A stretch of 52,505 nucleotides of DNA from JACPLA01 sp035291905 (GTDB lineage: Bacteria; Bacteroidota; Ignavibacteria; UBA10030). Below the pieces are notes generated by a model. That model saw only the letters and a program-made list of their open reading frames with translations. It had not been told where the DNA came from and ran no database searches. Every line of letters begins with the position of its first letter. Positions within the stretch are counted from its first letter, which is position 1. A program made the position numbers and the translations under genes. Positions 8,861 through 17,069 of this stretch are shown in pieces. The stretch is taken from contig DATDRF010000099.1 in the NCBI GenBank assembly GCA_035291905.1, positions 1 to 52,505 on the forward strand, in the 5' to 3' direction.

Positions 8861-9532
8861 TTACCGTCTTGCTCTTAACTCCACGTCGACAATCTTCCCG
8901 TCTTTCAACTGTATGATCCTGGCAGGAAACTTCTTCACGAGTTCGTAATTGTGTGTTGCCATCAGAATTGCCGTTCCCCGCATGTTGATCTTCTGAAGGA
9001 GCTCCATGATCTCGTTTGATGATCCGGGATCGAGGTTTCCGGTCGGTTCGTCAGCAAGGAGGAGGGGAGGCGAATTCACGATTGCCCGTGCGATGACCAC
9101 CCGCTGCTGTTCTCCTCCGGAGAGCTCGTGAGGCATTTGAAGCCGTTTATGGCTCAATCCGACGTCCGCCAGCGCAAGCAACACCCTCTTCTTGGTTTCA
9201 CTTCTCCTGGTGTTTGTCGCATAAAGGGCAAACGCCACATTCTCGTAAACGTCGCGGTCCTCCAGAAGTTTGAAATCCTGAAAGACCACGCCAAGTCTCC
9301 TTCGCAAATAAGGGATTTCGCGCGGTTTGATCGCTGCCGAATCGAATCCTGCTACCATGACCCTGCCTGATGACGGTTTGAGATCCATATAGAGCAGCCG
9401 AAGCAGCGAGCTCTTGCCTGCTCCTGTCTGGCCGACCAGATAGACGAACTCGCCCGACTTCATCGAGAAGTCGACATTGTCGAGTACCATCTGGCCGTCA
9501 AACGAGACCGTTACCGAATTCAGTTCGATCAT
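8861..9532 (-). CDS. ftsE: Cell-division ABC transporter ATP-binding protein FtsE
   Basis: This 223-residue ABC ATPase has Walker A GQTGAGKSS, a Q-loop (VFQDFKLL), signature LSGGEQQRV, Walker B LLLADEPTGNLD and H-loop ATHNYELV. The 'DFKLLEDRDVYENVAFAL' stretch is characteristic of FtsE, which with FtsX controls cell-wall hydrolases at the septum. Its start overlaps the pdxA stop by four bases. No ftsX is adjacent: the next gene downstream is convergent. A LolD-like identity is the main alternative. Confidence 0.88.
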   Translation of the reverse strand: MIELNSVTVSFDGQMVLDNVDFSMKSGEFVYLVGQTGAGKSSLLRLLYMDLKPSSGRVMVAGFDSAAIKPREIPYLRRRLGVVFQDFKLLEDRDVYENVAFALYATNTRRSETKKRVLLALADVGLSHKRLQMPHELSGGEQQRVVIARAIVNSPPLLLADEPTGNLDPGSSNEIMELLQKINMRGTAILMATHNYELVKKFPARIIQLKDGKIVDVELRARR

Positions 9533-10515
9533 TTGCGACGTTTGGAGATTGTGATAGCGAGTTTGATTGCTTCAAGCATGCTGTCCAGCCTGGCGACGCC
9601 CTTGCCCGCGATGTCGTAAGCAGTTCCATGATCCGGCGAGGTGCGGACAATACTCAAGCCTGCCGAAAAATTCACCGCTTTTCCGAATGAGCTCATCTTC
9701 AAGGGAATCAGTCCCTGGTCGTGGTACATCGCGACGATTGCGTCATACTTCTTATGGGCCCCCGTCCCAAAGAACGCGTCGGAGGAGAATGGTCCCTGGA
9801 TCAGCATACCATTCTTGCGAGCCTCTTCGATCGCAGGTTCAATGACTTCGAGCTCTTCGTTCCCGATATCTCCGTGTTCTCCTGCGTGAGGATTGAGACT
9901 CAAAACCGCGAGGGAGGGTCTCTTCACGGCGAAATCACGTCGCAGTGATGCGTCGATGATGCCGATCTTCTCAAGGAGCTTCTCTTTTGTGATCCGCCCG
10001 GCCACTTCTTTGAGGGGGACATGTATTGTCACGAGGCCCACGCGCATGGTGTTCGACACGAGCATCATGGCCACCTGCTGTGATCGTGCGAACAGAGCGA
10101 TCATCTCCGTTTGCCCGGGAAAGTTGTAGCCTGCGAGATGGAGGGCCTCTTTGGACACCGGGGCGGTAACCATTGCATCTGCTTTTCCGCTCAGGCAAAG
10201 GGAAACTGCGTTTTCAAGCGCAACACCGGCAGATTTCCCGCTCGATTTGGTCGGTCCGCCGTATTGAACGTCTGCCGCAATCCCGTCCCCGACATCGATG
10301 ACAGCAATGGTATTCCCCTTCGGGAGAATGGCGGCGGCCCTCTGAATCCTGGCAGGGATGCGGAGAGACGAACGGACATGGTCAAGGAGCCCGAAAGGGC
10401 CGACGAGGACCGGCGTGCAGATCTTTTTGACGGCGGATTGCGCCGCTGCCTTCAGGGCGAGCTCGGGTCCGATCCCGTTAAAGTCACCGGCTGTTATCGC
10501 GATGACGGGTTTCAT
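9529..10515 (-). CDS. pdxA: 4-hydroxythreonine-4-phosphate dehydrogenase
   Basis: PdxA oxidises 4-phosphohydroxy-L-threonine in DXP-dependent pyridoxal phosphate synthesis. The 328 residues start AITAGDFNGIGPE, and contain NPHAGEHG and AMYHDQGLIPLK, which supply the metal-binding histidines, and GTAYDIAGKG near the end. Start and stop each overlap the neighbouring gene by four bases (GWxTD gene before, ftsE after), indicating one transcript and coupled translation. No other pyridoxine genes are in the window. Confidence 0.95.
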   Translation of the reverse strand: MKPVIAITAGDFNGIGPELALKAAAQSAVKKICTPVLVGPFGLLDHVRSSLRIPARIQRAAAILPKGNTIAVIDVGDGIAADVQYGGPTKSSGKSAGVALENAVSLCLSGKADAMVTAPVSKEALHLAGYNFPGQTEMIALFARSQQVAMMLVSNTMRVGLVTIHVPLKEVAGRITKEKLLEKIGIIDASLRRDFAVKRPSLAVLSLNPHAGEHGDIGNEELEVIEPAIEEARKNGMLIQGPFSSDAFFGTGAHKKYDAIVAMYHDQGLIPLKMSSFGKAVNFSAGLSIVRTSPDHGTAYDIAGKGVARLDSMLEAIKLAITISKRRK

Positions 10516-11897
10516 AGATTCTCGACACCCGTAAGAGTATAGATGCCCGCGCGGCGCTCGTCTTCAAAAATAAACCGTTTCTTCAGTTGTACATAGGTCC
10601 ACACTTCGCGGGGCGGAGCAGAAGGCGAGAATAACCTCTCCTTGTTCGTCGGGGAGCCGTAGAGTATGAAGATCCTTCCCCGATCCGATTTGTAGCCATC
10701 TACTTCACGGTTCGAAGAGAAGTTCTGATTTGCCATATCGACTCTGCGGTAGTACTCCGTCATGTGCTCGTTGTACGCCGTTGTTGTATCCTTGTCGCGG
10801 CGCTTCCAGAAATTGAAAAACGCTTCGATGAACCGTGAATCGGAAAGCGTGTGAAAGTCCTCCATCTCCTCTTCCGTGGCAATATGCTGAAGCGCTTCGA
10901 CGGCGAATTCCAGGTTGGCGAGGGAAAGCGGCCGGCGCGCCCAGAAAATCCTGAAATCTTCTTTGCTGTGCTTTGCGCCAGTTCCGGAGGCGAAATCCAA
11001 TGTGAGTGTCACTTCCCCGGGATAGAGCCTCTCCAGGGGAAGCGGGATGAACATCGTTTTCCATCCCTTGGGTGCGGAGGAGCGGATGTAACGGATGGGG
11101 AAGGCCGAAGCAAGTGAACCGTCATCCGTTTGGGACTGCAGCGACGCGATACCTTCGGTGACGAGAATGGAATCTCCCCGAAATTCCTGCGGCGGCAGAA
11201 CCTTGTATTCCGTTTGATTGGACAAATGATACTTCAGGGTCGGTATCTTGTCCGAGGGGTCAAAGACATTGAACAGGTAGCCACCATGCTCACCGAAGAA
11301 TACCGCCGTTCCGTGATTTAATACCTCGTAGGCATCCGCCTCAGAGCCCGGTGAGGGGACAACAAACACCGGTGAGGAAATGTCGAGCTTTGTTACGTCG
11401 GGTTTCTTCGCCGTCACCGTCTGGTTGTTGTTGACAAACGACCGTTCAGATTGAGCATCATCGAGGGAGAACCAGATGGTATAGGTCCCTGGAGGAACTT
11501 TCATGGAGAAGGCCCCCTGAATGTCGGGTGGGCGATCGTCGTCGGACGGCGCCGAATTTCTTTTCAGGAGGAGCGAACGGAATTCTCTTGCGGCCGAGTT
11601 ATTCTTTTCATCTTTGAGCTCAACAATAAGCTCGCCTTTCCCGACGTATTGGGCGTGTCCGGAGGCTTCCGTATTGCGAAGGACAACGAAAAAGTCTTGC
11701 CGGATCCGATAGTGGATTTGAACATTTGCAGAGCTTGTGTCGGTCGAAAACAGTGGAATAGCCTCAAACGAGACCGAGGAAAGGATCGGCAGCGAAGAGG
11801 GTGATCGCCTTCCCGGCTGTGCAGGTAAAAGAGATGCCGCCAGGAAAAGGAGCAGAAATGCGTTGCTAGAGTGCGAGGTCATGAAGAATCGAAACAT
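10512..11897 (-). CDS. Secreted GWxTD-domain protein with degenerate motif
   Basis: The C-terminal part matches the GWxTD domain found in FCB-group bacteria: 'FFNFWKRRDKD', 'NEHMTEYYRRVDMANQNF' and 'DGYKSDRGRIFILYGSP'. The eponymous GWxTD reads GYKSD here, so both the Trp and Thr are substituted. A signal peptide (hydrophobic FLLLFLAASLLPAQ) starts the protein, followed by a probable beta-sandwich region. The ATG at 11897 gives 461 residues and a positively charged start; the ATG at 11882 is equally possible. Both overlap the upstream oxidase gene. The family's function is unknown. Confidence 0.8.
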   Translation of the reverse strand: MFRFFMTSHSSNAFLLLFLAASLLPAQPGRRSPSSLPILSSVSFEAIPLFSTDTSSANVQIHYRIRQDFFVVLRNTEASGHAQYVGKGELIVELKDEKNNSAAREFRSLLLKRNSAPSDDDRPPDIQGAFSMKVPPGTYTIWFSLDDAQSERSFVNNNQTVTAKKPDVTKLDISSPVFVVPSPGSEADAYEVLNHGTAVFFGEHGGYLFNVFDPSDKIPTLKYHLSNQTEYKVLPPQEFRGDSILVTEGIASLQSQTDDGSLASAFPIRYIRSSAPKGWKTMFIPLPLERLYPGEVTLTLDFASGTGAKHSKEDFRIFWARRPLSLANLEFAVEALQHIATEEEMEDFHTLSDSRFIEAFFNFWKRRDKDTTTAYNEHMTEYYRRVDMANQNFSSNREVDGYKSDRGRIFILYGSPTNKERLFSPSAPPREVWTYVQLKKRFIFEDERRAGIYTLTGVENL

Positions 11898-13425
11898 TTT
11901 GCCGTCCGATAATTTTTCCGGGATTGAGAATGTCATTGGGATCAAAGGCTTTCTTCACCGAACAGAACAGATCATAGATCTCGGGCCCGTAGAGGCGTTC
12001 GAGGAATGGAGTTCTGACGAAACCGTCGCCATGTTCCCCGGAAAGCGTTCCGCCAAGCGATATTGCCAGGTCGTAGACTTCAGAAGCAATCGGGTCAACT
12101 GCCTTGTAATGGTCGAGGTTCTTGAGATCGACGAATGCCGCACAATGTACATTGCCTGTCCCTGCGTGGCCATAAATTGAGAAGTCTATTCCGTAGGAGT
12201 TGAGAATGTCGCCGAGTCCTTTGAGGTATTCGGAAAGACGGGGCAACGGTACCGCAACATCCTCAACGAACGAGGTCTTCCCCTTCGATTTGACATAATT
12301 GATGATCTTGCTTGCCTCTTCCCGGAGCTTCCACAGGCGGAGAATCTCTTCCTCGGTTGTGAGCGGCGTAAATTTGAGCGGCAGGCTGAGGGAAACAGTC
12401 CTGTTCAACCGAACGATACTCCTTGCGAGGTCGTCTTGGGAATTCCCCTCAAACTCAAAATACAGCATCGCCTTGGCATCCGGGTGAATCATGGCGTCGA
12501 TTTCGCCGCTTATCCCTTTGGCAAGCGATACGTAGCTGTGGTCGAGAATCTCGATTGCCGATGGGTCAAGTTCGAGACCCAGCAGAGTTGCATCCGCCGT
12601 TTTCTCATAGCTGTTGAGATACACAAGGGCTCCCATCCTGTATTTCGGGATGGGGATGATGTCCAGAGTCGCCCCGACTGTGAGGGCAAGCGTCCCCTCG
12701 GAACCCACAAGCAATTGTCGGAAATCAACTGAAGGAAGCGAAACAGCCCCCTTAAGATTGTAACCCGAGGAGTTCTTTGCCACCGACGGAAAATGTTCCT
12801 GGATAAGCTTCTTCTTCTGCAGAAGCAGTGGTGAAAGTGTCTTGACGATGGACGAGTAAAGGGGGTTGCCTGAGGGGTCGGTCTGGGCTGTCTTTGTTAT
12901 GTGCGCCAGCTCTCCGTTTGAGAGAACCACTGAAAGCTCGCGGACGAAATCCTTCGTCGACCCATGCTTGATACCATGTGAGCCGGCAGCATTCGTGGCG
13001 ATCATCCCGCCAATTGTGCAGAGGCTTGAACTGGCCGGGTCGATCGGGAAGTGTTTTCCGCTGTTTCGTAGTTGTTCATTCAGTACCGAAAGAACAACTC
13101 CGGGCTCAACGGTCACCGTATCCTCATTCTGGCTGAGAATATGGTTCATCGAACGCGTGAAATCGACAATGATTCCATATCCGATTGCCTGGCCCGCAAG
13201 TCCGGTCGCAGCGCCGCGGGGAATTACGGAAATACCGTTTTCGTTGCAGAACGCGACGAGGGCCTGCACATCAATGATTCCCGATGGGTAGACGACACCG
13301 ATCGGTACAACCTTATACCAACCCGCGTCGGTGCTGTACTGCTCTCTTGTGCCTTCGTCGAAGGAGCATTCGCCGCTGACGCGTTGCCGTATCTCTTTTT
13401 CAATGTGGTCGGAAAAGGGTTTCAC
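11866..13425 (-). CDS. FAD-linked oxidase (GlcD / D-lactate dehydrogenase-like)
   Basis: A 519-residue flavoprotein with a PCMH-type FAD-binding domain: PRGAATGLAGQAIG, VEPGVVLSVLNEQL, DPASSSLCTIGGMIATNAAG and KHGSTKDFV. The C-terminal substrate domain holds YGHAGTGNVHC and GGTLSGEHGDG. Close relatives oxidise D-lactate, glycolate or other 2-hydroxy acids. Long family members carry a C-terminal Fe-S domain, which is missing here. It is linked to the GWxTD gene by overlap and lies 48 bases after pepA. The substrate is not predictable. Confidence 0.87.
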   Translation of the reverse strand: MKPFSDHIEKEIRQRVSGECSFDEGTREQYSTDAGWYKVVPIGVVYPSGIIDVQALVAFCNENGISVIPRGAATGLAGQAIGYGIIVDFTRSMNHILSQNEDTVTVEPGVVLSVLNEQLRNSGKHFPIDPASSSLCTIGGMIATNAAGSHGIKHGSTKDFVRELSVVLSNGELAHITKTAQTDPSGNPLYSSIVKTLSPLLLQKKKLIQEHFPSVAKNSSGYNLKGAVSLPSVDFRQLLVGSEGTLALTVGATLDIIPIPKYRMGALVYLNSYEKTADATLLGLELDPSAIEILDHSYVSLAKGISGEIDAMIHPDAKAMLYFEFEGNSQDDLARSIVRLNRTVSLSLPLKFTPLTTEEEILRLWKLREEASKIINYVKSKGKTSFVEDVAVPLPRLSEYLKGLGDILNSYGIDFSIYGHAGTGNVHCAAFVDLKNLDHYKAVDPIASEVYDLAISLGGTLSGEHGDGFVRTPFLERLYGPEIYDLFCSVKKAFDPNDILNPGKIIGRQNVSILHDLAL

Positions 13426-13473
13426 GGTTCGAAGATAGCGAGAAAGTGAGGGAAAGGCAAAATAGTGCCGTGA

Positions 13474-14955
13474 TTACTTCCATCGGCGGAGAAATTCGGT
13501 GAGGAGTCTCACTCCAATTCCCGAGCCGCCGCGTTGATGATACTCGGTGGCCTCTTCGAGCATTGCCGTGCCCGCAATATCGAGGTGAACCCAACGATAT
13601 TTTCCTGTGAACTTCTTGAGGAACCATGCGGCGGTGATTGCTCCTGCCCATCGGCCTCCGACATTCTTGACGTCGGCTACGTCGCTTTTGATAAGCTTTT
13701 CATATTCGTCAAACATCGGGAGTTCCCAAACGCGCTCATAGGTTTCCTCTCCGGCTGCCTTCAATTGTGCCATGAGCGATGCGTCATTACCCATCATTCC
13801 GCTGGCATGATGGCCAAGCGCAACAACACAGGCTCCCGTCAGCGTTGCGAGGTCAATGACGGCGGCGGGCTTGTATTTCTCGGCATACCCAAGCGCGTCG
13901 GCCAGAATCAATCTGCCTTCGGCGTCGGTGTTGTCTACTTCCGAAGTTCTTCCGTTGTAGTGGCGCAGAATGTCTCCGGGGCGAAGGGAACTGCCGCTCG
14001 GCATGTTCTCCACGGCGGGAATCAGGCCGACAATTTTAACGGGAAGCTTCAGGCGCGCAACAGCTTCAAAAGTGCCGAGCACGGCGGCGGCGCCCGACAT
14101 ATCCATTTTCATTTCTGCCATGTTGGCCGATGGCTTGATTGAAATCCCTCCTGAATCGAACGTGACACCTTTTCCGACCAGGACGACGGGTTTCAGAGAG
14201 GATTTTCCATACTCAAGGATAATGAACCGGGGTGGGCGGACGCTTCCCTGAGCCACGCCGAGGATGCCCCCCATGCCGAGCTTGCGCAGCTCCGTCTCTT
14301 CGAGCACCATCACGCCGAAGCCGAGCCGCTTTCCCAGCTCTTGAGCTTTTTCGGCCAATGTCTCAGGATAGATCTCATTGCCGGGTGCATTGGCCAAATT
14401 CCTGGCCGTCATGGTCGCTTCGGCGATAATTTGGCATTCTCCCACTGCCTTGGAAGCTGCCGTTGCGACCGGCCGGAGGTCACTGCAGATAGTGACCGTC
14501 TCAACGCCGTTTGAATCATCTTCCTTCTTCGTGATATACTTGTCAAAACGATAGAGAGCCAGTAACGCCCCTTCTCCCATGGCCCGAAGCACATCTGCGG
14601 GATGTTGCACAGGGCCGGGAAACCAGAGCGCGAGCGACTTTGCTGTCAACTTCTGTGCCCGCTTTGCGGCGACAGCTGCCGAACGTCTGTACTGCTCGAG
14701 CGAGAGGTTCTTTTGTTCGCCGAGTCCCACGAGAAGAACGCGTGTCGATGTCTTTCCATCTCCATAGACCAGCGCCGTCTCCCCGGCTTTTCCTTTGAAG
14801 TCTCCCGTGTCGAAAGGGAGGAGCATCCGCGACCCCAATTTCTTCGCGAGAACGCTCCTTTCTTTGTTTTGGATTCCCTTGTCCTGATGGAAGAAGAAAG
14901 CGAGAACATCGGATTTGACTGCTGTGGGAGAGGCAGAAGTGAACGAGAGCTTCAT
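13474..14955 (-). CDS. pepA: Leucyl aminopeptidase, M17 family
   Basis: A cytosolic di-metal aminopeptidase of 493 residues. The C-terminal catalytic domain has VGKGVTFDSGGISIKPSANM, MKMDMSGAA and NTDAEGRLILADAL, which contain the metal-binding Lys, Asp and Glu residues. The start is set by a GAGGAA ribosome binding site before the ATG at 14955; an in-frame codon further upstream would run into nrnA. It follows nrnA by ten bases and is probably co-transcribed with it. Confidence 0.95.
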   Translation of the reverse strand: MKLSFTSASPTAVKSDVLAFFFHQDKGIQNKERSVLAKKLGSRMLLPFDTGDFKGKAGETALVYGDGKTSTRVLLVGLGEQKNLSLEQYRRSAAVAAKRAQKLTAKSLALWFPGPVQHPADVLRAMGEGALLALYRFDKYITKKEDDSNGVETVTICSDLRPVATAASKAVGECQIIAEATMTARNLANAPGNEIYPETLAEKAQELGKRLGFGVMVLEETELRKLGMGGILGVAQGSVRPPRFIILEYGKSSLKPVVLVGKGVTFDSGGISIKPSANMAEMKMDMSGAAAVLGTFEAVARLKLPVKIVGLIPAVENMPSGSSLRPGDILRHYNGRTSEVDNTDAEGRLILADALGYAEKYKPAAVIDLATLTGACVVALGHHASGMMGNDASLMAQLKAAGEETYERVWELPMFDEYEKLIKSDVADVKNVGGRWAGAITAAWFLKKFTGKYRWVHLDIAGTAMLEEATEYHQRGGSGIGVRLLTEFLRRWK

Positions 14956-14965
14956 TGTTTCCTCG

Positions 14966-15961
14966 TCATAACAGATAGTGATGAGAACGATCGACAACGG
15001 ATTTCTTGAGGTCTTTCAACGTCGTGCTGTTTACGCGGGCCCCCGCTGCATTCTTGTGGCCGTTTCCCCCAAATTCTTGGGCGAGCCTGTTGACCCATAT
15101 GTCTCCGAGAGACCGGAAACTTATCTTGACATGATCCTGGAGCTCAACGAACAGAAGACCGATCTGAACGCCTTTGATTCCCATGGCAAAAGGGACAAAC
15201 CGTTCGACGTCGGATTCTGTGGTCTCCGTCTGATGAAAGAGGTTCCTGTCGACGGCTATGACGGCGACACGGCCATCGTGGAACGTCTCAAGCGTCGACA
15301 ATGCTTTGCCAAGGAGAACGATCCGGTTCAACGGCGCCTGATCGTAGATTTGGCGGTAGGTCTCGACGGGGTCGACCCCGCAGTCGAGAAGTTTCGCGAC
15401 GATCCGATGAAGTTCACCGTCGGTCTTGGGATACCGGAATGAACCGGTGTCGGTCATGATTGCGGCGTAAAGGGCCGTTGCGGCGGATGGAGAAAGCGGT
15501 GATGCACCGAGGTGTTCGAGAAGGCGAAAAATGATCTCTCCTGTGGCCGCACACGAATCATCGATGACCGAAAGATCGGCGAACGGATGAGGATCGAGAT
15601 GGTGATCGATGACGATCTTCTTCGCAGGGCTTTCCAGAACATGATCTCTCAAATCGGCGATTCGGTCGGGATGATTTGTATCGACAATGATGATGACATC
15701 CGCTTCCTTGATGATACGGGCGTGCGCCGAAGGATCGAACTGGCGGACAATATTGCCGGAGTCAAGGAACTGGTAGAAGTCGGGTGTTGCGCTGTGATTC
15801 AGGATGTTGACGCCTTTACCCGATTCGGTGAGATAGGCTGCAAGGGCAAGCTCACTTCCTATTCCGTCGCCGTCAGGATTCAGATGGGTCGTGAGGACGA
15901 TCCGCCGGGCCGGATCGATGATGCGCTTAAACAGATCGAATTGTTGTGGTGTGGCGGTCAT
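14966..15961 (-). CDS. nrnA: DHH-family oligoribonuclease / pAp phosphatase NrnA
   Basis: NrnA degrades nanoRNAs and dephosphorylates pAp. The 331 residues hold HLNPDGDGIGSELAL, DTNHPD, the DHH motif in VIDHHLDPHPF, and a DHHA1 glycine-rich segment (FGGNGHKNAAG). The frame remains open upstream to 16003, but that extension would translate the korB terminator, so the ATG at 15961 is chosen. This ATG sits directly behind the terminator's T-run, leaving no room for a ribosome binding site. Translation may be leaderless or depend on read-through. Confidence 0.9.
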   Translation of the reverse strand: MTATPQQFDLFKRIIDPARRIVLTTHLNPDGDGIGSELALAAYLTESGKGVNILNHSATPDFYQFLDSGNIVRQFDPSAHARIIKEADVIIIVDTNHPDRIADLRDHVLESPAKKIVIDHHLDPHPFADLSVIDDSCAATGEIIFRLLEHLGASPLSPSAATALYAAIMTDTGSFRYPKTDGELHRIVAKLLDCGVDPVETYRQIYDQAPLNRIVLLGKALSTLETFHDGRVAVIAVDRNLFHQTETTESDVERFVPFAMGIKGVQIGLLFVELQDHVKISFRSLGDIWVNRLAQEFGGNGHKNAAGARVNSTTLKDLKKSVVDRSHHYLL

Positions 15962-15998
15962 AAAAAAAAGGGGGTGATCCGCATGACGGACCACCCCC
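15962..15998 (-). terminator. Rho-independent terminator of the kor operon
   Basis: GGGGGTG pairs with CACCCCC, with an inner TCCG/CGGA stem and a five-base loop, followed on the minus strand by eight Ts. It begins 20 bases after the korB stop. The T-run touches the nrnA start codon. Confidence 0.9.
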
Positions 15999-16017
15999 GG
16001 CACAACTTACTGATGCC

Positions 16018-17067
16018 TCAGTTGATAACCCACGTTTCCCCGGAATTCAGGAGCTTCTTCATATCCCCGTCGCCGCGTTTCTGCCGTGCCGTCTCAATCT
16101 GCTTCGTCATCTCTTCATCGTAGCATGGACGATCGTTCGCGAGGAAAATACCGACGGGCCTCGGGAGATGGGACTTGTAGGTCATGTCGGCCAGAATGAA
16201 GGAGAGGGTTGTATCAGTCTCATTGTGGACCAGCAGGTCGTTCACGGAGTATTTGCCGTCTGCGAGAGAGACGACCTCGGGTGTGAACCCGTTGAGTCGA
16301 ATTCCCTTGTTGTGTTCTTTTCCAAATACGAGCGGCTTTCCGTGTTCAATGAAAACAACGTTGTCGTCCTTTGTGTCTTTCTCTGTGAACCGGAAGAATG
16401 CGCCGTCGTTGAACACATTGCAGTTCTGATAGATCTCGACAAAAGAGGTCCCTTTATGTTCGGCCGCCCTCTTCAGCACCGCCTGCATATGCTTCGGGTC
16501 CCGGTCCAACGTTCGTGCTACAAAGGACGCGCTTGAACCGAGTGCCAGTGCGGCAGGGTTGAAGGGGTAATCGAGGGAACCGAACGGAGTGGATTTTGTA
16601 ATCTTGCCCTTTTCCGACGTCGGTGAATACTGACCCTTGGTGAGGCCGTAGATCTGGTTGTTGAACAGGAGCACCTTGATGTCGATGTTTCTTCGAAGGA
16701 GATGAATGAAGTGATTGCCGCCGATGCTCATTCCGTCGCCGTCGCCGGTCACGACCCACACTGTAAGGTCCGGACGGGCAAGCTTGAGTCCTGAGGCGAT
16801 GGCCGTTGCCCTGCCATGGATGCTGTGAAAACCGTACGTCTTCATATAATAGGGGAACCTGCTCGAGCACCCGATCCCCGATACGAAGACCATCTTGTGA
16901 CGCGGAACGCCCAGATCGGGGAGAATCCGCTGGGTTTGGGCGAGAATTGAATAATCACCGCAGCCCGGACACCACCGGACATCCTGATCGCTTTGAAAGT
17001 CTTTCGAGCTGTACTTTACAGGCTCAGACGTCACACTCTTGATCGCTTCGTCAACCAGCTGACTCAT
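16018..17067 (-). CDS. korB: 2-oxoacid:ferredoxin oxidoreductase, beta subunit
   Basis: The thiamine-diphosphate subunit of a 2-oxoacid (most likely 2-oxoglutarate) ferredoxin oxidoreductase. Its 349 residues carry the cluster motif RWCPGCGDY, GIGCSSRFPYY, HSIHGRATAIASG and the ThDP/Mg motif VTGDGDGMSIGGNH. It follows korA by two bases. The pair converts 2-oxoglutarate and CoA to succinyl-CoA with reduced ferredoxin, or the reverse. Pyruvate or branched-chain oxoacids cannot be excluded. Confidence 0.93.
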   Translation of the reverse strand: MSQLVDEAIKSVTSEPVKYSSKDFQSDQDVRWCPGCGDYSILAQTQRILPDLGVPRHKMVFVSGIGCSSRFPYYMKTYGFHSIHGRATAIASGLKLARPDLTVWVVTGDGDGMSIGGNHFIHLLRRNIDIKVLLFNNQIYGLTKGQYSPTSEKGKITKSTPFGSLDYPFNPAALALGSSASFVARTLDRDPKHMQAVLKRAAEHKGTSFVEIYQNCNVFNDGAFFRFTEKDTKDDNVVFIEHGKPLVFGKEHNKGIRLNGFTPEVVSLADGKYSVNDLLVHNETDTTLSFILADMTYKSHLPRPVGIFLANDRPCYDEEMTKQIETARQKRGDGDMKKLLNSGETWVIN

Positions 17068-17069
17068 GG

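Noticed and set aside
15962..16003. 14-residue N-terminal extension of NrnA
   Set aside because: It is translated from the kor terminator stem and T-run; the family start is at 15961.
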